Translations under genes and position numbers: made by a program
The notes under the pieces: generated by a model
Databases searched by the model: none
What the model was told of the DNA's origin: nothing
Seen by the model: the letters and a program-made list of their open reading frames with translations, nothing else
In this document: piece after piece, positions 7,163 to 15,740 of the stretch
How positions within the stretch are numbered: the first letter of the stretch is position 1
Layout: each line of letters opens with the position of its first letter
Assembly (NCBI GenBank): GCA_963820995.1
Contig: CAWGCL010000004.1
Coordinates: forward strand, 186,001 to 250,000
DNA from: JAGTVG01 sp963820995
GTDB taxonomy: Bacteria > Bacteroidota > Bacteroidia > Cytophagales > Cyclobacteriaceae
Length of the DNA stretch: 64,000 nucleotides
Direction: 5' to 3'

Positions 7163-9400
7163 TTATTTTAAAGTGTAACGGACACCAGCATAAATGTTAC
7201 GTCCGAATATTGGTCCCCAGGCCATGGAAGCATCGAAATACGGACCAAATGGATCCTCAGAAGCAAGAATCGGGTCTTTTTGTGTATAATTCAACAGGTT
7301 TTCAACCCCTACATAAACATTGAGCTTTTCCAGCCAGGTCTTGCTCACCTGTAGATTCATAACTGGAAACGCTGGTGAATATTCTGAAAGCTGGTAGGGT
7401 TCCGGATTGCTGTAAGTATCGGGTATTCTTTTCTTTCCCTGCCAGTTAAGTGTATAATCAATCTTCCAGTATTTTCGAGATTCATAGGCAAGGTTTACAA
7501 AAAACCTGTGCTTGCTGAGAAGCGGTTTCAGTCTTAAATCATCATCATATGTGGTTTTGACATCGAACCACCGATAGGCTAATCGAACATCCAGTCGCTT
7601 AACCAGTTCGTAATCGACCTGGCCCTGAAAACTGTTGCTATATGATTGTCCCTTCAAGTTGTAAAATACAACCTGTTGAGGATTCCGATCCAGATCAACA
7701 ACTATTTGATTTTCAAAATTGGTTCTGTAAAAATCAAAACTGAAAAATCCATCCCTGTATCCCAGTTCGAACTCATGGGTAAAATTGATCCCATAGTTCC
7801 AGGCAATCTCTGGTTTAAGACCATAAGGATAATTGTTTTCTTCGCCTTCAATAATGAACTGCCTTGAGCTGGAAAGATAACCGCTGTTCTCGGAAATAAT
7901 ATTTGCAGTTCGCTGACCCCTCCCAGCAGATAAACGAATCACATCCTGGTCGGAAAGTGCATATCGAACATGCAATCTTGGTGTTACGAAGGTACCGAAC
8001 AGGTTATGGTGATCAATTCTTAAACCAGCAACCGTAGTGAATCTATCAAGATGATTATAGGTATATTCAAAGAATGCACCCGGCACGATCTCTTTTCTGT
8101 TATGTTGTTCTTCACCAAGCAATTCTTTATAATCATCATACTGAATGCTTACCCCTGTCAGGATCTTGTGGTTGGTATTTGAGATCATACTCTGGTACAA
8201 CACATTACCGTATAAACTGTTCTGAGAAGCATCGTATCTTGTAAGTCCAAAGTAAGAATCCTGGTCATGAACGGCTCCGGAAACCTGTATTCCAAAACTT
8301 TGCCATGGTTTTGCGATATTAACTTTCCCAATTTTAGCCCAACCTTCAAGCCGGTTTATCCCAAGATCCATCCCCCAGGAATTGGTTGTCCCTTTATCTG
8401 TATCCGGATCATACTCCAATTCTCCACCGGTTTTTCTTATCCAAGTCCCTTTGATTCCGGCTTCGAAATGAAGGCCATTTTCTTTTCTCAATTCCCAGCG
8501 GTTAAGCAATACACCCTGTTTAGATAGCGGCATATCCATGAATCCATCTTCATTTCTATCATGCTTGATCCTGTTCATACTTCCATGAAGCAGGACAGCT
8601 GATTTTAAATTTTCAGTTACATCGATCCGAACATTCGCATTGGTTTCAAATCTGCCTCCCTGGTTTACATAACCATTTAATAACAGGCGGTCCATATATT
8701 CTGGTTTTTGTAAGTTGACGTTTATCTGTCCGGCGATACTCTCAAATCCATTGATTACCGAACCGGTTCCTTTGATCACATGGATGCTTTCAATCCATGA
8801 TCCGGGAATAAACGTGAGTCCGTAAACAGAAGATAAACCCCGGATATCGGGCATATTTTCCCTGGTGATCTGAATATTAGGGCCAGCTAGCCCCAGCATC
8901 TGAATTTGTCTTGTTCCTGTTACAGCATCTGTAAAGGAAACATCCACGGATGGATTGGTTTCAAAACTTTCACTCAGGTTACAACAGGCGGCCTTCAATA
9001 ATTCCTTGCCTGAAACCACTTCTACTTTTCGGGAGTCAAGATAGTCTATCTCCGTGCTTTTTTGGCGATAGACTATTTCAACATCATCCAGGGTTTCTGT
9101 TCCGCTAAGGATTATCCTGATCTGGCTGGAACCTGTTACCTGGATTGTATCAGGGCTGTATCCAATAAAACTCGCTATAAGATAATCCTTTCCATCAGGA
9201 CGTTTTATTTTAAAGTATCCATTTTCGTCTGCAGTGGTACCCACTTGTGTGTCGAGCCAGTACACATTGGCCCCCAGCAAAGGATGCTCATGTCCTTCAG
9301 CATTCATTCCCTTAATATACCCATCTATATAGTCATCCTCCTGGGCCAGGATTGGTGTGGTAAATAAGACTAAAGCACATAAAAACCAAAATAATCGCAT
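7163..9400 (-). CDS. TonB-dependent receptor of a copper/heavy-metal operon
   Basis: This outer-membrane receptor starts at the ATG at 9400 (MRLFWFLCALVLFTTPILAQ, a signal peptide). An upstream ATG at 9427 would overlap the preceding gene and spoil the signal. After the signal come a carboxypeptidase-regulatory-like domain ('LLGANVYWLDTQVGTTADENG'-type), a TonB plug with 'AACCNLSESFETNPSVDV' and 'IHVIKGTGSVINGFESIAG', and a beta-barrel ending in 'RNIYAGVRYTLK'. The double Cys in the plug recurs in receptors encoded next to HMA-domain proteins. It is the last gene of a three-gene operon, 4 bp after the HMA gene. I infer uptake or sensing of a metal or metal chelate; copper is the best guess. 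Confidence 0.88.
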   Translation of the reverse strand: MRLFWFLCALVLFTTPILAQEDDYIDGYIKGMNAEGHEHPLLGANVYWLDTQVGTTADENGYFKIKRPDGKDYLIASFIGYSPDTIQVTGSSQIRIILSGTETLDDVEIVYRQKSTEIDYLDSRKVEVVSGKELLKAACCNLSESFETNPSVDVSFTDAVTGTRQIQMLGLAGPNIQITRENMPDIRGLSSVYGLTFIPGSWIESIHVIKGTGSVINGFESIAGQINVNLQKPEYMDRLLLNGYVNQGGRFETNANVRIDVTENLKSAVLLHGSMNRIKHDRNEDGFMDMPLSKQGVLLNRWELRKENGLHFEAGIKGTWIRKTGGELEYDPDTDKGTTNSWGMDLGINRLEGWAKIGKVNIAKPWQSFGIQVSGAVHDQDSYFGLTRYDASQNSLYGNVLYQSMISNTNHKILTGVSIQYDDYKELLGEEQHNRKEIVPGAFFEYTYNHLDRFTTVAGLRIDHHNLFGTFVTPRLHVRYALSDQDVIRLSAGRGQRTANIISENSGYLSSSRQFIIEGEENNYPYGLKPEIAWNYGINFTHEFELGYRDGFFSFDFYRTNFENQIVVDLDRNPQQVVFYNLKGQSYSNSFQGQVDYELVKRLDVRLAYRWFDVKTTYDDDLRLKPLLSKHRFFVNLAYESRKYWKIDYTLNWQGKKRIPDTYSNPEPYQLSEYSPAFPVMNLQVSKTWLEKLNVYVGVENLLNYTQKDPILASEDPFGPYFDASMAWGPIFGRNIYAGVRYTLK

Positions 9401-9404
9401 CACA

Positions 9405-9767
9405 TTAGTGTTTATGCGCACCGTCATCGTATTGGCAGCACAATGGAAGCTTTTTATATGTAGTTTCTTTTGCTTTTACTTTATCAGTGCTATGTCCAAG
9501 TTCTGCAATGGCTTTATGGATATCTATTAATTCCACTTTTTCGGGATTATAAGTGACAGTGATCATTTCTGTTTCTTTATCCCATTCTGCTTTTTTAACG
9601 CCTTTGATCAGGGCGCCATTTTCAATACGGTCTTTGCACATGCTACATACACCTTCCACTTTAAATTCAGCAGTTTCTACATCTCCTGACAAGGAATATA
9701 CATCAGCAGGAAGGATGAAGGTGATTAGAAATAATGTTAAGTATATTGATTTGATAATAGATTTCAT
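9405..9767 (-). CDS. Periplasmic heavy-metal-associated (HMA) domain protein
   Basis: The 120-residue protein has an N-terminal signal peptide (to about residue 26, 'LPADVYSLS'), then an HMA fold with the metal-binding CxxC in 'GVCSMCKDRIENG', and 'TVTYNPEKVELIDIHKAI' as the second half of the fold. It ends with a Cys/His-rich tail ('LPLCCQYDDGAHKH') that could bind further metal. This is a CopZ-like metallochaperone fold placed outside the cytoplasm. It is the middle gene of the operon, between the HYC_CC_PP protein and the TonB receptor, which supports a copper or similar metal. Confidence 0.88.
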   Translation of the reverse strand: MKSIIKSIYLTLFLITFILPADVYSLSGDVETAEFKVEGVCSMCKDRIENGALIKGVKKAEWDKETEMITVTYNPEKVELIDIHKAIAELGHSTDKVKAKETTYKKLPLCCQYDDGAHKH

Positions 9768-9802
9768 ATGAATAAGTTTTTAATTGTACATAATCATTTA
9801 AC

Positions 9803-9822
9803 TGAACCAATTTTTTGGTTCA
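9803..9822. promoter_or_regulatory. Perfect 8-bp hairpin between HYC_CC_PP and HMA genes
   Basis: TGAACCAATTTTTTGGTTCA has perfect 8-bp arms and a 4-base loop, in the 78-bp gap between the first two genes of the operon. It has no T-run on the transcribed side, so it is more likely an operator or an RNA-processing/stability hairpin than a terminator. Confidence 0.45.
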
Positions 9823-9845
9823 CAATCATTAGTAACAATTAAAAA

Positions 9846-10232
9846 TTATCCGTAGAAGGTAAAATTAGAATGCTTTAACCAGATTGGAATCTTTTCAGGA
9901 GGAGGAGAATTGCAAATTTTCAATGCAACCCTTTCATGGTCTTCATGATCAATGGATCTAATGGTACCAATCTCTATGATTTCAAGTAATGGGGCTTTAA
10001 AAACAGTATTATCTGACTGAACCAATTGGTCATCAGGGCTGAACTGGAAGATCATCTGCTCATTGCCGCAACAGCCCATATCCATACTGGTATTTCCACA
10101 GCAGCAATTATCGGCAATTGGAATAATAGAAACCGATTCTATTTCCCCAAGGCAATAATGGATGTTCATTGTAAATCCTGCTGTAAGCAGAAAATACATG
10201 GTAGAAAATAATATCGCAGAAATACGCTTCAT
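9846..10232 (-). CDS. HYC_CC_PP family protein
   Basis: The 128-residue protein shows the motifs that name this Bacteroidota family: 'NIHYCLG' (HYC), then 'NCCCGN' and 'GCCGNE' (CC), and 'NSPPPEKIP' (PP) near the end. It has a hydrophobic N-terminus (residues 4-21), which could be a signal peptide or an anchor. Function is not known, but members sit in metal-responsive operons and the cysteines and histidines suggest metal binding. It is the first gene of the operon with the HMA protein and TonB receptor. A TAnnTTTG promoter element and a palindrome lie just upstream (10249-10269). Confidence 0.85.
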   Translation of the reverse strand: MKRISAILFSTMYFLLTAGFTMNIHYCLGEIESVSIIPIADNCCCGNTSMDMGCCGNEQMIFQFSPDDQLVQSDNTVFKAPLLEIIEIGTIRSIDHEDHERVALKICNSPPPEKIPIWLKHSNFTFYG

Positions 10233-10248
10233 TGTCTGTTATATTACG

Positions 10249-10269
10249 CAAAGATACAACAATTGTTGT
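10249..10269 (-). promoter_or_regulatory. Promoter -7 element with adjoining perfect 14-bp palindrome
   Basis: On the minus strand TATCTTTG (10249-10256) matches the Bacteroidota -7 consensus TAnnTTTG exactly. Directly upstream, ACAACAATTGTTGT (10256-10269) is a perfect palindrome, placed between the -7 and the expected -33 position, where a repressor or activator would act. It is 17 bp before the HYC_CC_PP start codon. No clear TTTG at -33 is seen. The regulator is not encoded next to it. Confidence 0.6.
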
Positions 10270-10354
10270 TTAAGAACATCGATATTGGTCATTACAATAT
10301 GATTGAAGAAGAACATCTTCAAGTGATAGTATACCTCAGGGTATAATATTTAAA

Positions 10355-10804
10355 CTAAGGATTAAAATATATCCTATCCATCTCAGCCCAGCTTGTAAAT
10401 CCATCCAAAGGGATTTGCATTGAATCGCAAACCTCCAGCCACGCCTTGTTTCTGGGTTCCAGAGCCAATTTATTCATATCATCCTCAAAATCCGAACCAG
10501 TATATTCATAATAGCCGAATTCGTAATAATTTCCATCATCCAGTTTAATGAGAAAAATAGAAAAGTTTCGCATGTTATATTTTATTAACAGATCCCGTAC
10601 ACCTTCATAATCATCTGCGTGTAATTTCTTGTATTCTTCTATCATGTCTTCCCTTAAGCGGATCACCATCCCTACCCGCTTAATGTTTTCATTCCCTTCG
10701 GAAATACGATCTTTTTTCTGATCTAAAGATGAATCTGAAGAGTTACAACTGTTTAACCAGAGTATGGAAGCTGTTAAAATGGAAAAAATTACAAAATTCT
10801 TCAT
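10355..10804 (-). CDS. L-rhamnose mutarotase-like lipoprotein
   Basis: The protein begins with a lipoprotein signal ('ASILWLNSCNSS', lipobox Cys at about residue 20) and then an L-rhamnose mutarotase (DUF718/RhaM) domain: 'RVGMVIRLREDMIEEYKKLHAD', 'RNFSIFLIKLDDGNYYEFGYYEY', 'DDMNKLALEPRNKAWLEVCDSMQIPL'. This family interconverts the anomers of L-rhamnose or related deoxysugars such as L-fucose. A lipid-anchored, exported form is unusual, since classical RhaM is cytosolic. Export agrees with sugar processing in the envelope, and the fucosidase-like remnant downstream at 11.2 kb fits. Confidence 0.82.
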   Translation of the reverse strand: MKNFVIFSILTASILWLNSCNSSDSSLDQKKDRISEGNENIKRVGMVIRLREDMIEEYKKLHADDYEGVRDLLIKYNMRNFSIFLIKLDDGNYYEFGYYEYTGSDFEDDMNKLALEPRNKAWLEVCDSMQIPLDGFTSWAEMDRIYFNP

Positions 10805-11166
10805 AGTCTATTGTATTTAATTTGGATCATTTGGCTATCGATATAAAAATTACAATTCATTCTTACCACGGAATTTAATACTCCCTTTCGGTTAATAAAA
10901 AAAAAGCAATAATTTAATTGTGAACACAAGCATTATTCGTTGAGATTTCAATTATAGATCTTTCAATGATCTTTTTTATTTGCTTGGGGTCGTCACTCTT
11001 TGTATTTTATTCAGCAAGCAGATAAAACCCACCAGTGATAATTATTTCTTAGCTGACCTCGGTCTCACATAGCCAATCATTGCAGGGCCCATTCAAAAAA
11101 TAACAGATATTCGAATTTTCTCAACACTTTTATTAGCGCTGAATATTTTTTAAAATAGATAGTAAT
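10805..11166. other. Intergenic stretch with no recognisable feature
   Basis: About 360 bases, AT-rich, with stops in all frames and no reading frame that looks coding. It separates the mutarotase gene from the fucosidase-like remnant and may be decayed coding DNA. Confidence 0.5.
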
Positions 11167-11461
11167 TTTATATCGAAGGAGGCGCTACGAATAATGGTTA
11201 CAATGGTAACTATTCAAAGGTTGGAACTCAAGTATTCATGAATGTGGGCGGATTTTCCTGGACTGGTAATTATGATGGCGAGGAATTCAAAGTCACTGAT
11301 GATGAGACGCCCATTTATCCTGGATTTTACAAGGAGGAAAATAAAGTATAACCGTGCTTGGTGATCGACAGGAACTTGATTGGGTAATGACCAAGACCGA
11401 TCTTGCAATAAAAACTCCTGAGAAACAGGGGAAATATGCTTATGTATTTAAGATAGAATGA
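11167..11461 (+). pseudogene. Remnant of a secreted glycosidase, alpha-L-fucosidase-like C-terminus
   Basis: An open stretch without a start codon reads 'YIEGGATNNGYNGNYSK', 'FMNVGGFSWTGNYDG' and 'DDETPIYPGFYKEENKV' up to a TAA at 11349-11351. In another frame it continues 'ITVLGDRQELDW' and 'TPEKQGKYAYVFKIE', ending at 11461. The last part matches the C-terminal beta-sandwich of GH29 alpha-L-fucosidases ('LG...L.W...L.I..P....AYVFKI'). One missing base near 11349 joins the two parts. The first part is not one I can place. The gene's 5' end is gone, so it is truly truncated. Confidence 0.6.
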
Positions 11462-11525
11462 TACCATCACCCAAAATTAGATTCGTTAATTGTTTTAATT
11501 GTTCAAATCATTATAAAGTCTTAAA

Positions 11526-11657
11526 TCACCTTGTAACAGGCAGGTTTAAAAAAAACATCATCCAACATAAACGAAATTCGGTATCTGCTTTGGTTCTGGG
11601 AATTAAAAATTCTTCAATAAAATTTTCATATTGATCTTTTAATATATTTTTATGCAT
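11526..11657 (-). other. Short open frame of uncertain status (43 residues)
   Basis: An ATG at 11657 opens 43 codons ('MHKNILKDQYENFIEEFLIP', then 'TEFRLCWMMFFLNLP'), and the frame is open for about ten further codons upstream ('TIVFPEYLP'). Codon choice looks coding, but I recognise no family. It could be a remnant of a larger gene. The rest of 11462-11723 shows nothing else. Confidence 0.25.
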
Positions 11658-11723
11658 TGGAAGATATTCAGGAAATACAATTGTAATGGATCAGATAATT
11701 TCAATTTATTTATTTCTAACTAG

Positions 11724-11744
11724 TAGATTTGTGAGCTATAGCTC
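11724..11744 (+). promoter_or_regulatory. Promoter -7 element and 12-bp palindrome before the first FG-GAP gene
   Basis: TAGATTTG (11724-11731) fits the Bacteroidota -7 consensus TAnnTTTG. It is followed at once by the perfect palindrome GAGCTATAGCTC (11733-11744), then 11 bases and the ATG at 11756. The palindrome would lie at or just after the transcription start. No TTTG is seen at -33. Confidence 0.45.
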
Positions 11745-11755
11745 TTAACTAATTA

Positions 11756-14700
11756 ATGAATCTGAAGCAACATTTAAATTTTGGAAATCGAATCAGGAAT
11801 TATTTGATATTCATCCTGGTTCTGATATCTCCTGCCTGCAACCTTCTCTTTGATTCCAATGAACAGTTCAAATTATTAAAATCTAAAAATACAGGTATTG
11901 ACTTCAACAATGCCCTGGACGAAAGCCACATTATGAACATTATCACCTATCCTGACTTTTACAGTGGAGGAGGTGTTTCCATAGGCGATGTTGACAATGA
12001 CGGACTTCCTGATGTATTTTTTACCGGGAACCAGGTCAGCCCAAGATTATATAAAAATTTGGGAGATCTGAAATTTAAAGATATTACTGAAGAGTCGAAA
12101 CTGGGAGAAATGCCCGATGGCTGGTATACAGGAACCTCAATGGTGGATCTTAAATGCTGATGGCTGGCTGGATATTTATGTATGCAGGTCTGGAATTGCA
12201 GCTCCGGAAGACAGGGCTAACCTATTATATATAAATAACCGGGATGGTACATTTCTGGAAATGGCAGAAGAATATGGGCTCGACAACCAGGGCTATGGTG
12301 TAAATGCATATTTTTTCGATTATGATAAAGATGGCGATATTGATGTGTATATGGCCAATCAAACATCGGCCAGATTGAACAGTGCGGATGCTGCCAGGTT
12401 AAGAAATGTGTCCGATCCCTATTCAGGGGACAAGCTTTATGAAAACATGGGTGATGTGTTTAAAGATGTAACCGAAAAATGCGGACTTTATAGCTCCCAA
12501 ATAGGATTTGTACATGGAGTTGCTGTTGGCGACATAAACAATGATGGATGGGACGACATATTCGTAAGCAATGATTTTTTTGAATATGATTATTTATATA
12601 TCAATAATGGAGATAAAACGTTTTCGGAAAAAATTAAGGAGGCAACAAAGCACATTTCCCATTTTTCCATGGGTAATGATCTGGGGGATTTTAATAATGA
12701 TGGTCTGCTTGATTTAATTGTACTGGATATGGTGGCTGAAGATAACAGGAGGCTGTATATGAATACGGGAGGGAATGATCAGCAACGATTTGACCGAACC
12801 GTACAGTATGGTTTGCATTACCAGTACATGTTCAATGTATTGCACCTGAACAATGGGAACGAAACCTTTAGCGAAATTGGAATGCTGGCCGGAATATCAA
12901 GGACTGATTGGAGTTGGGCTCCATTATTTGCCGACTTTGACAATGATGGATTCAAAGACCTTTATGTGACCAATGGTATAAGGAAAGATATCAGGAATAT
13001 CGATTGGGCTTATAGTTATAGAAACCTGACCCAATTTTCAAATTTTACTGATTTTGAAGCCTCCCAGTGGGATTATCTATTAAACGCTCTTCCTTTTGAA
13101 CCTATCACCAATTACATGTTCCGGAACAATGGTGATCTCAGTTTCTCAAAAGTGATGAAAGAGTGGGGAATGGATCAGAAATCATATTCTAACGGGGTGG
13201 CCTATGGAGACCTGGACCTGGATGGTGACCTCGACCTGGTGGTCAACAATGTGGATGAGGAAGCCTTTGTATATGAAAATAAAGATAAAGATTCGAATTA
13301 TTTACAAATCAAATTAGAGGGAAATGGGGACAATACTATGGCCCTGGGAACAAAAGTATGGATTTATCATGGAGATAAAACACAGTATCAACAGCATTAC
13401 ATCGCCAGGGGATATCGGTCAAGCATGGATCCTATAATGCATTTCGGTCTGGGGACAGATACACTAATTAATAGAATTGAAATCGTTTGGCCTGATGGTA
13501 GAATGACGGAACTGAGAGACATTGGATCAAACCAGGTTTTATCACTTAAGGCATCCGATTCCGCTGGAGAAGGATCAAGCCACATAGAGAAGCCTCGATC
13601 ATTATTTTGAAGATGTAACTGATCAATCCGGTCTATCCGCCCGTCATCAGGAAAATGAAACAATTGATTTTATTACCCATCCAATGCTACCACATGATAT
13701 CACGTACACTTGGGCCACCCCTTGCTGTGGCCGACGTTAATGAAGACGGCCTGGATGATTTTTATTTAGGGGGATCATACCGGTTTAAGGGTCAGCTTTT
13801 TATTCAAGAGGAAGAAGGAACTTTTGATATTCATCAACCGGATCTGTTTATTGGGGATGAGCAATATGAGGATACGGGGGCTACTTTTTTTGATATTGAT
13901 GGAGATGGTGATCTTGATCTATACCTTGTAAGTGGGAGTGATGAAAACAGGCAGGAAAATTTTAAATTAAATGACCGGCTGTATATAAACAATGGGGATG
14001 GCTCTTTTGTGAAGAATGAATCCCTGATCCCGGCTATAGAATACAGCGGTTCTGTAGCTAAACCTGCTGATTTTGACGGCGATGGAGATCTTGATCTTTT
14101 TCTGGGAGGAAGATTGATCCCGGGCAATTATCCACAATCACCTGACAGCTATTTATTGAGAAATACCAATGGGAAACTTGAGGATGTCACCACCGAATAT
14201 TCTCCGGCATTAAAAGCCCTGGGAATGGTGACTGATGCTTCATGGTCTGATTACGATGTGGACGGAGATCTTGACCTAATCATTGTTGGTGAATGGATGC
14301 CGGTGACCATTTTTGCAAATGAAAATGGAATGCTTAAAAAACAGGAAAATAAATCTAACGGATTGGAGTTTTCATCCGGTTGGTGGTGGTGTATGGAAAC
14401 TATGGACATAGACAATGATGGCGATCCAGATTATGTGCTGGGAAACATAGGGCACAACTATAAATTCAGACCTTCAGAACATGAACCCATAGAAGTGTAT
14501 ATCAATGATTTTAATGATAATGACCAGGAAGATTTTGTAATCGGGTATCATCAGGATGATAAAATCTTTCCTACAGTTGACAGGAACCGGACACTTAAGC
14601 TTAATCGCTATTTGAAAAGCAGGATTCCTTCAAACGATTTGTATGCCCTGCTCACAGTGGAAGACATCTACGGAAAAGAGAAAATTCATTCGGCTGTTAA

Positions 14701-15093
14701 TAAAAAGATCTATACCCATTCCTCAGGTATGCTTGAAAATAAGGGTAATGGAATTTTTGAATTTAATAGGTTTGACCAACAAGCTCAAATATCCGTTACA
14801 AATTCCATCGTTATTGAAGATTTTAACCAGGATGGTTTTTCAGATCTTATATTAGCGGGGAATATGCATGCAATAGAAGCCGAAACAATTCGAATGGATG
14901 CAGGCATAGGTATCATTAATGATAAATGATAAAATAGGAAATTTTAAGAGCGTCCCATATCATAAAAGTGGATTAAATCTGGATAGGGATGTTCGTGATC
15001 TGGATGATATTGAAAACGGCTGGAGATCCTCTGATTATTTGTTCAAAAAACAATGGTTTTGTACAGTTAATAAGATATTCAAATAATCGCTGA
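11756..15093 (+). pseudogene. FG-GAP/VCBS-repeat, ASPIC-UnbV lipoprotein with five +1 frame breaks
   Basis: The start gives a lipoprotein signal ('ILVLISPACNLLF') and then FG-GAP-type calcium-binding repeats ('DVDNDGLPDVFFTG', 'DYDKDGDIDVYMAN', 'DINNDGWDDIFVSN', 'DFDNDGFKDLYVTN'). An ASPIC/UnbV-type stretch ('GLGTDTLINRIEIVWPDG') follows near 13.4 kb, and a second repeat block after it. Frame changes occur at about 12152 (an extra A), 13586, 13690, 14922 (a 7-bp tandem duplication AATGATA) and 15020 (an extra T); the last text is 'LIICSKNNGFVQLIRYSNNR'. Repairing them gives 1108 residues, almost exactly the length of the intact relative at 22016-25351. These large surface lipoproteins recur beside SusCD pairs in Cytophagales; function is unknown. 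Confidence 0.85.
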
Positions 15094-15740
15094 AAGCAGA
15101 CTTATGGCGGATACTTTTTAGTTTCACATCATAGCATCAAAATAGAACTATTTCTTAGATGTACCTATTTTAGACGAGTTTTCATATTTCATGAATAATT
15201 CTTTGTAATGATATGATATTTTGCACACCTGACTATTGCAATTATCATAATCTTAAGATTGTTTTAAATAGTTAAGTTGATTTGAAACTGAAATGATAAT
15301 TACAATAAAAAATGAACCTAATCGGAATAATGAAAAGAACAATTATGGAATATTTTAAATTGAATTTTAGAATTGGGCATCATTAATCCTTTTTGGAATA
15401 CTTTTTTTGTTAATAAAATGACAGATCCATTGAAAATAATGAATATTTTTATATTTAAAATGTCATCATGACAATTATCAAAAGTTTGCAATATTTTTAT
15501 TTGAATATTTTAAAATAAAAAATTACCTTGAAATTTCTAAGAACCAGAATCAAACTTTTTTGATATTTTGAATTGTTTAATGCCAAAATAAATATTTTTT
15601 CTATTACAAAAACTAAATGCCTATGAAAAACAGATTTAAATGGATTACACAGCACAAGTACTTTATTAATACAACCTAATACGGTTTGTTCAATTCATTT
15701 CAATTAAGAAATTAAATTGTTTAATCTCAACACAAAAATT
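15094..15740 (+). other. Long AT-rich leader before susC
   Basis: About 650 bases without a convincing gene. It is very AT-rich with many A/T runs, as is usual before SusC genes. A 18-residue frame (15623-15679, starting MKNRFKWITQHK) is present but cannot be supported as a gene. I find no exact TAnnTTTG element. It may hold the susC promoter and a long 5' leader. Confidence 0.4.

Noticed and set aside
9401..9427. Start of the TonB receptor at 9427
   Set aside because: It would overlap the HMA gene and add nine residues before the signal peptide; the ATG at 9400 is cleaner.
15623..15679. 18-residue leader peptide before susC
   Set aside because: No supporting Shine-Dalgarno, terminator/antiterminator pair or recognised family; chance frames of this size are common in AT-rich DNA.
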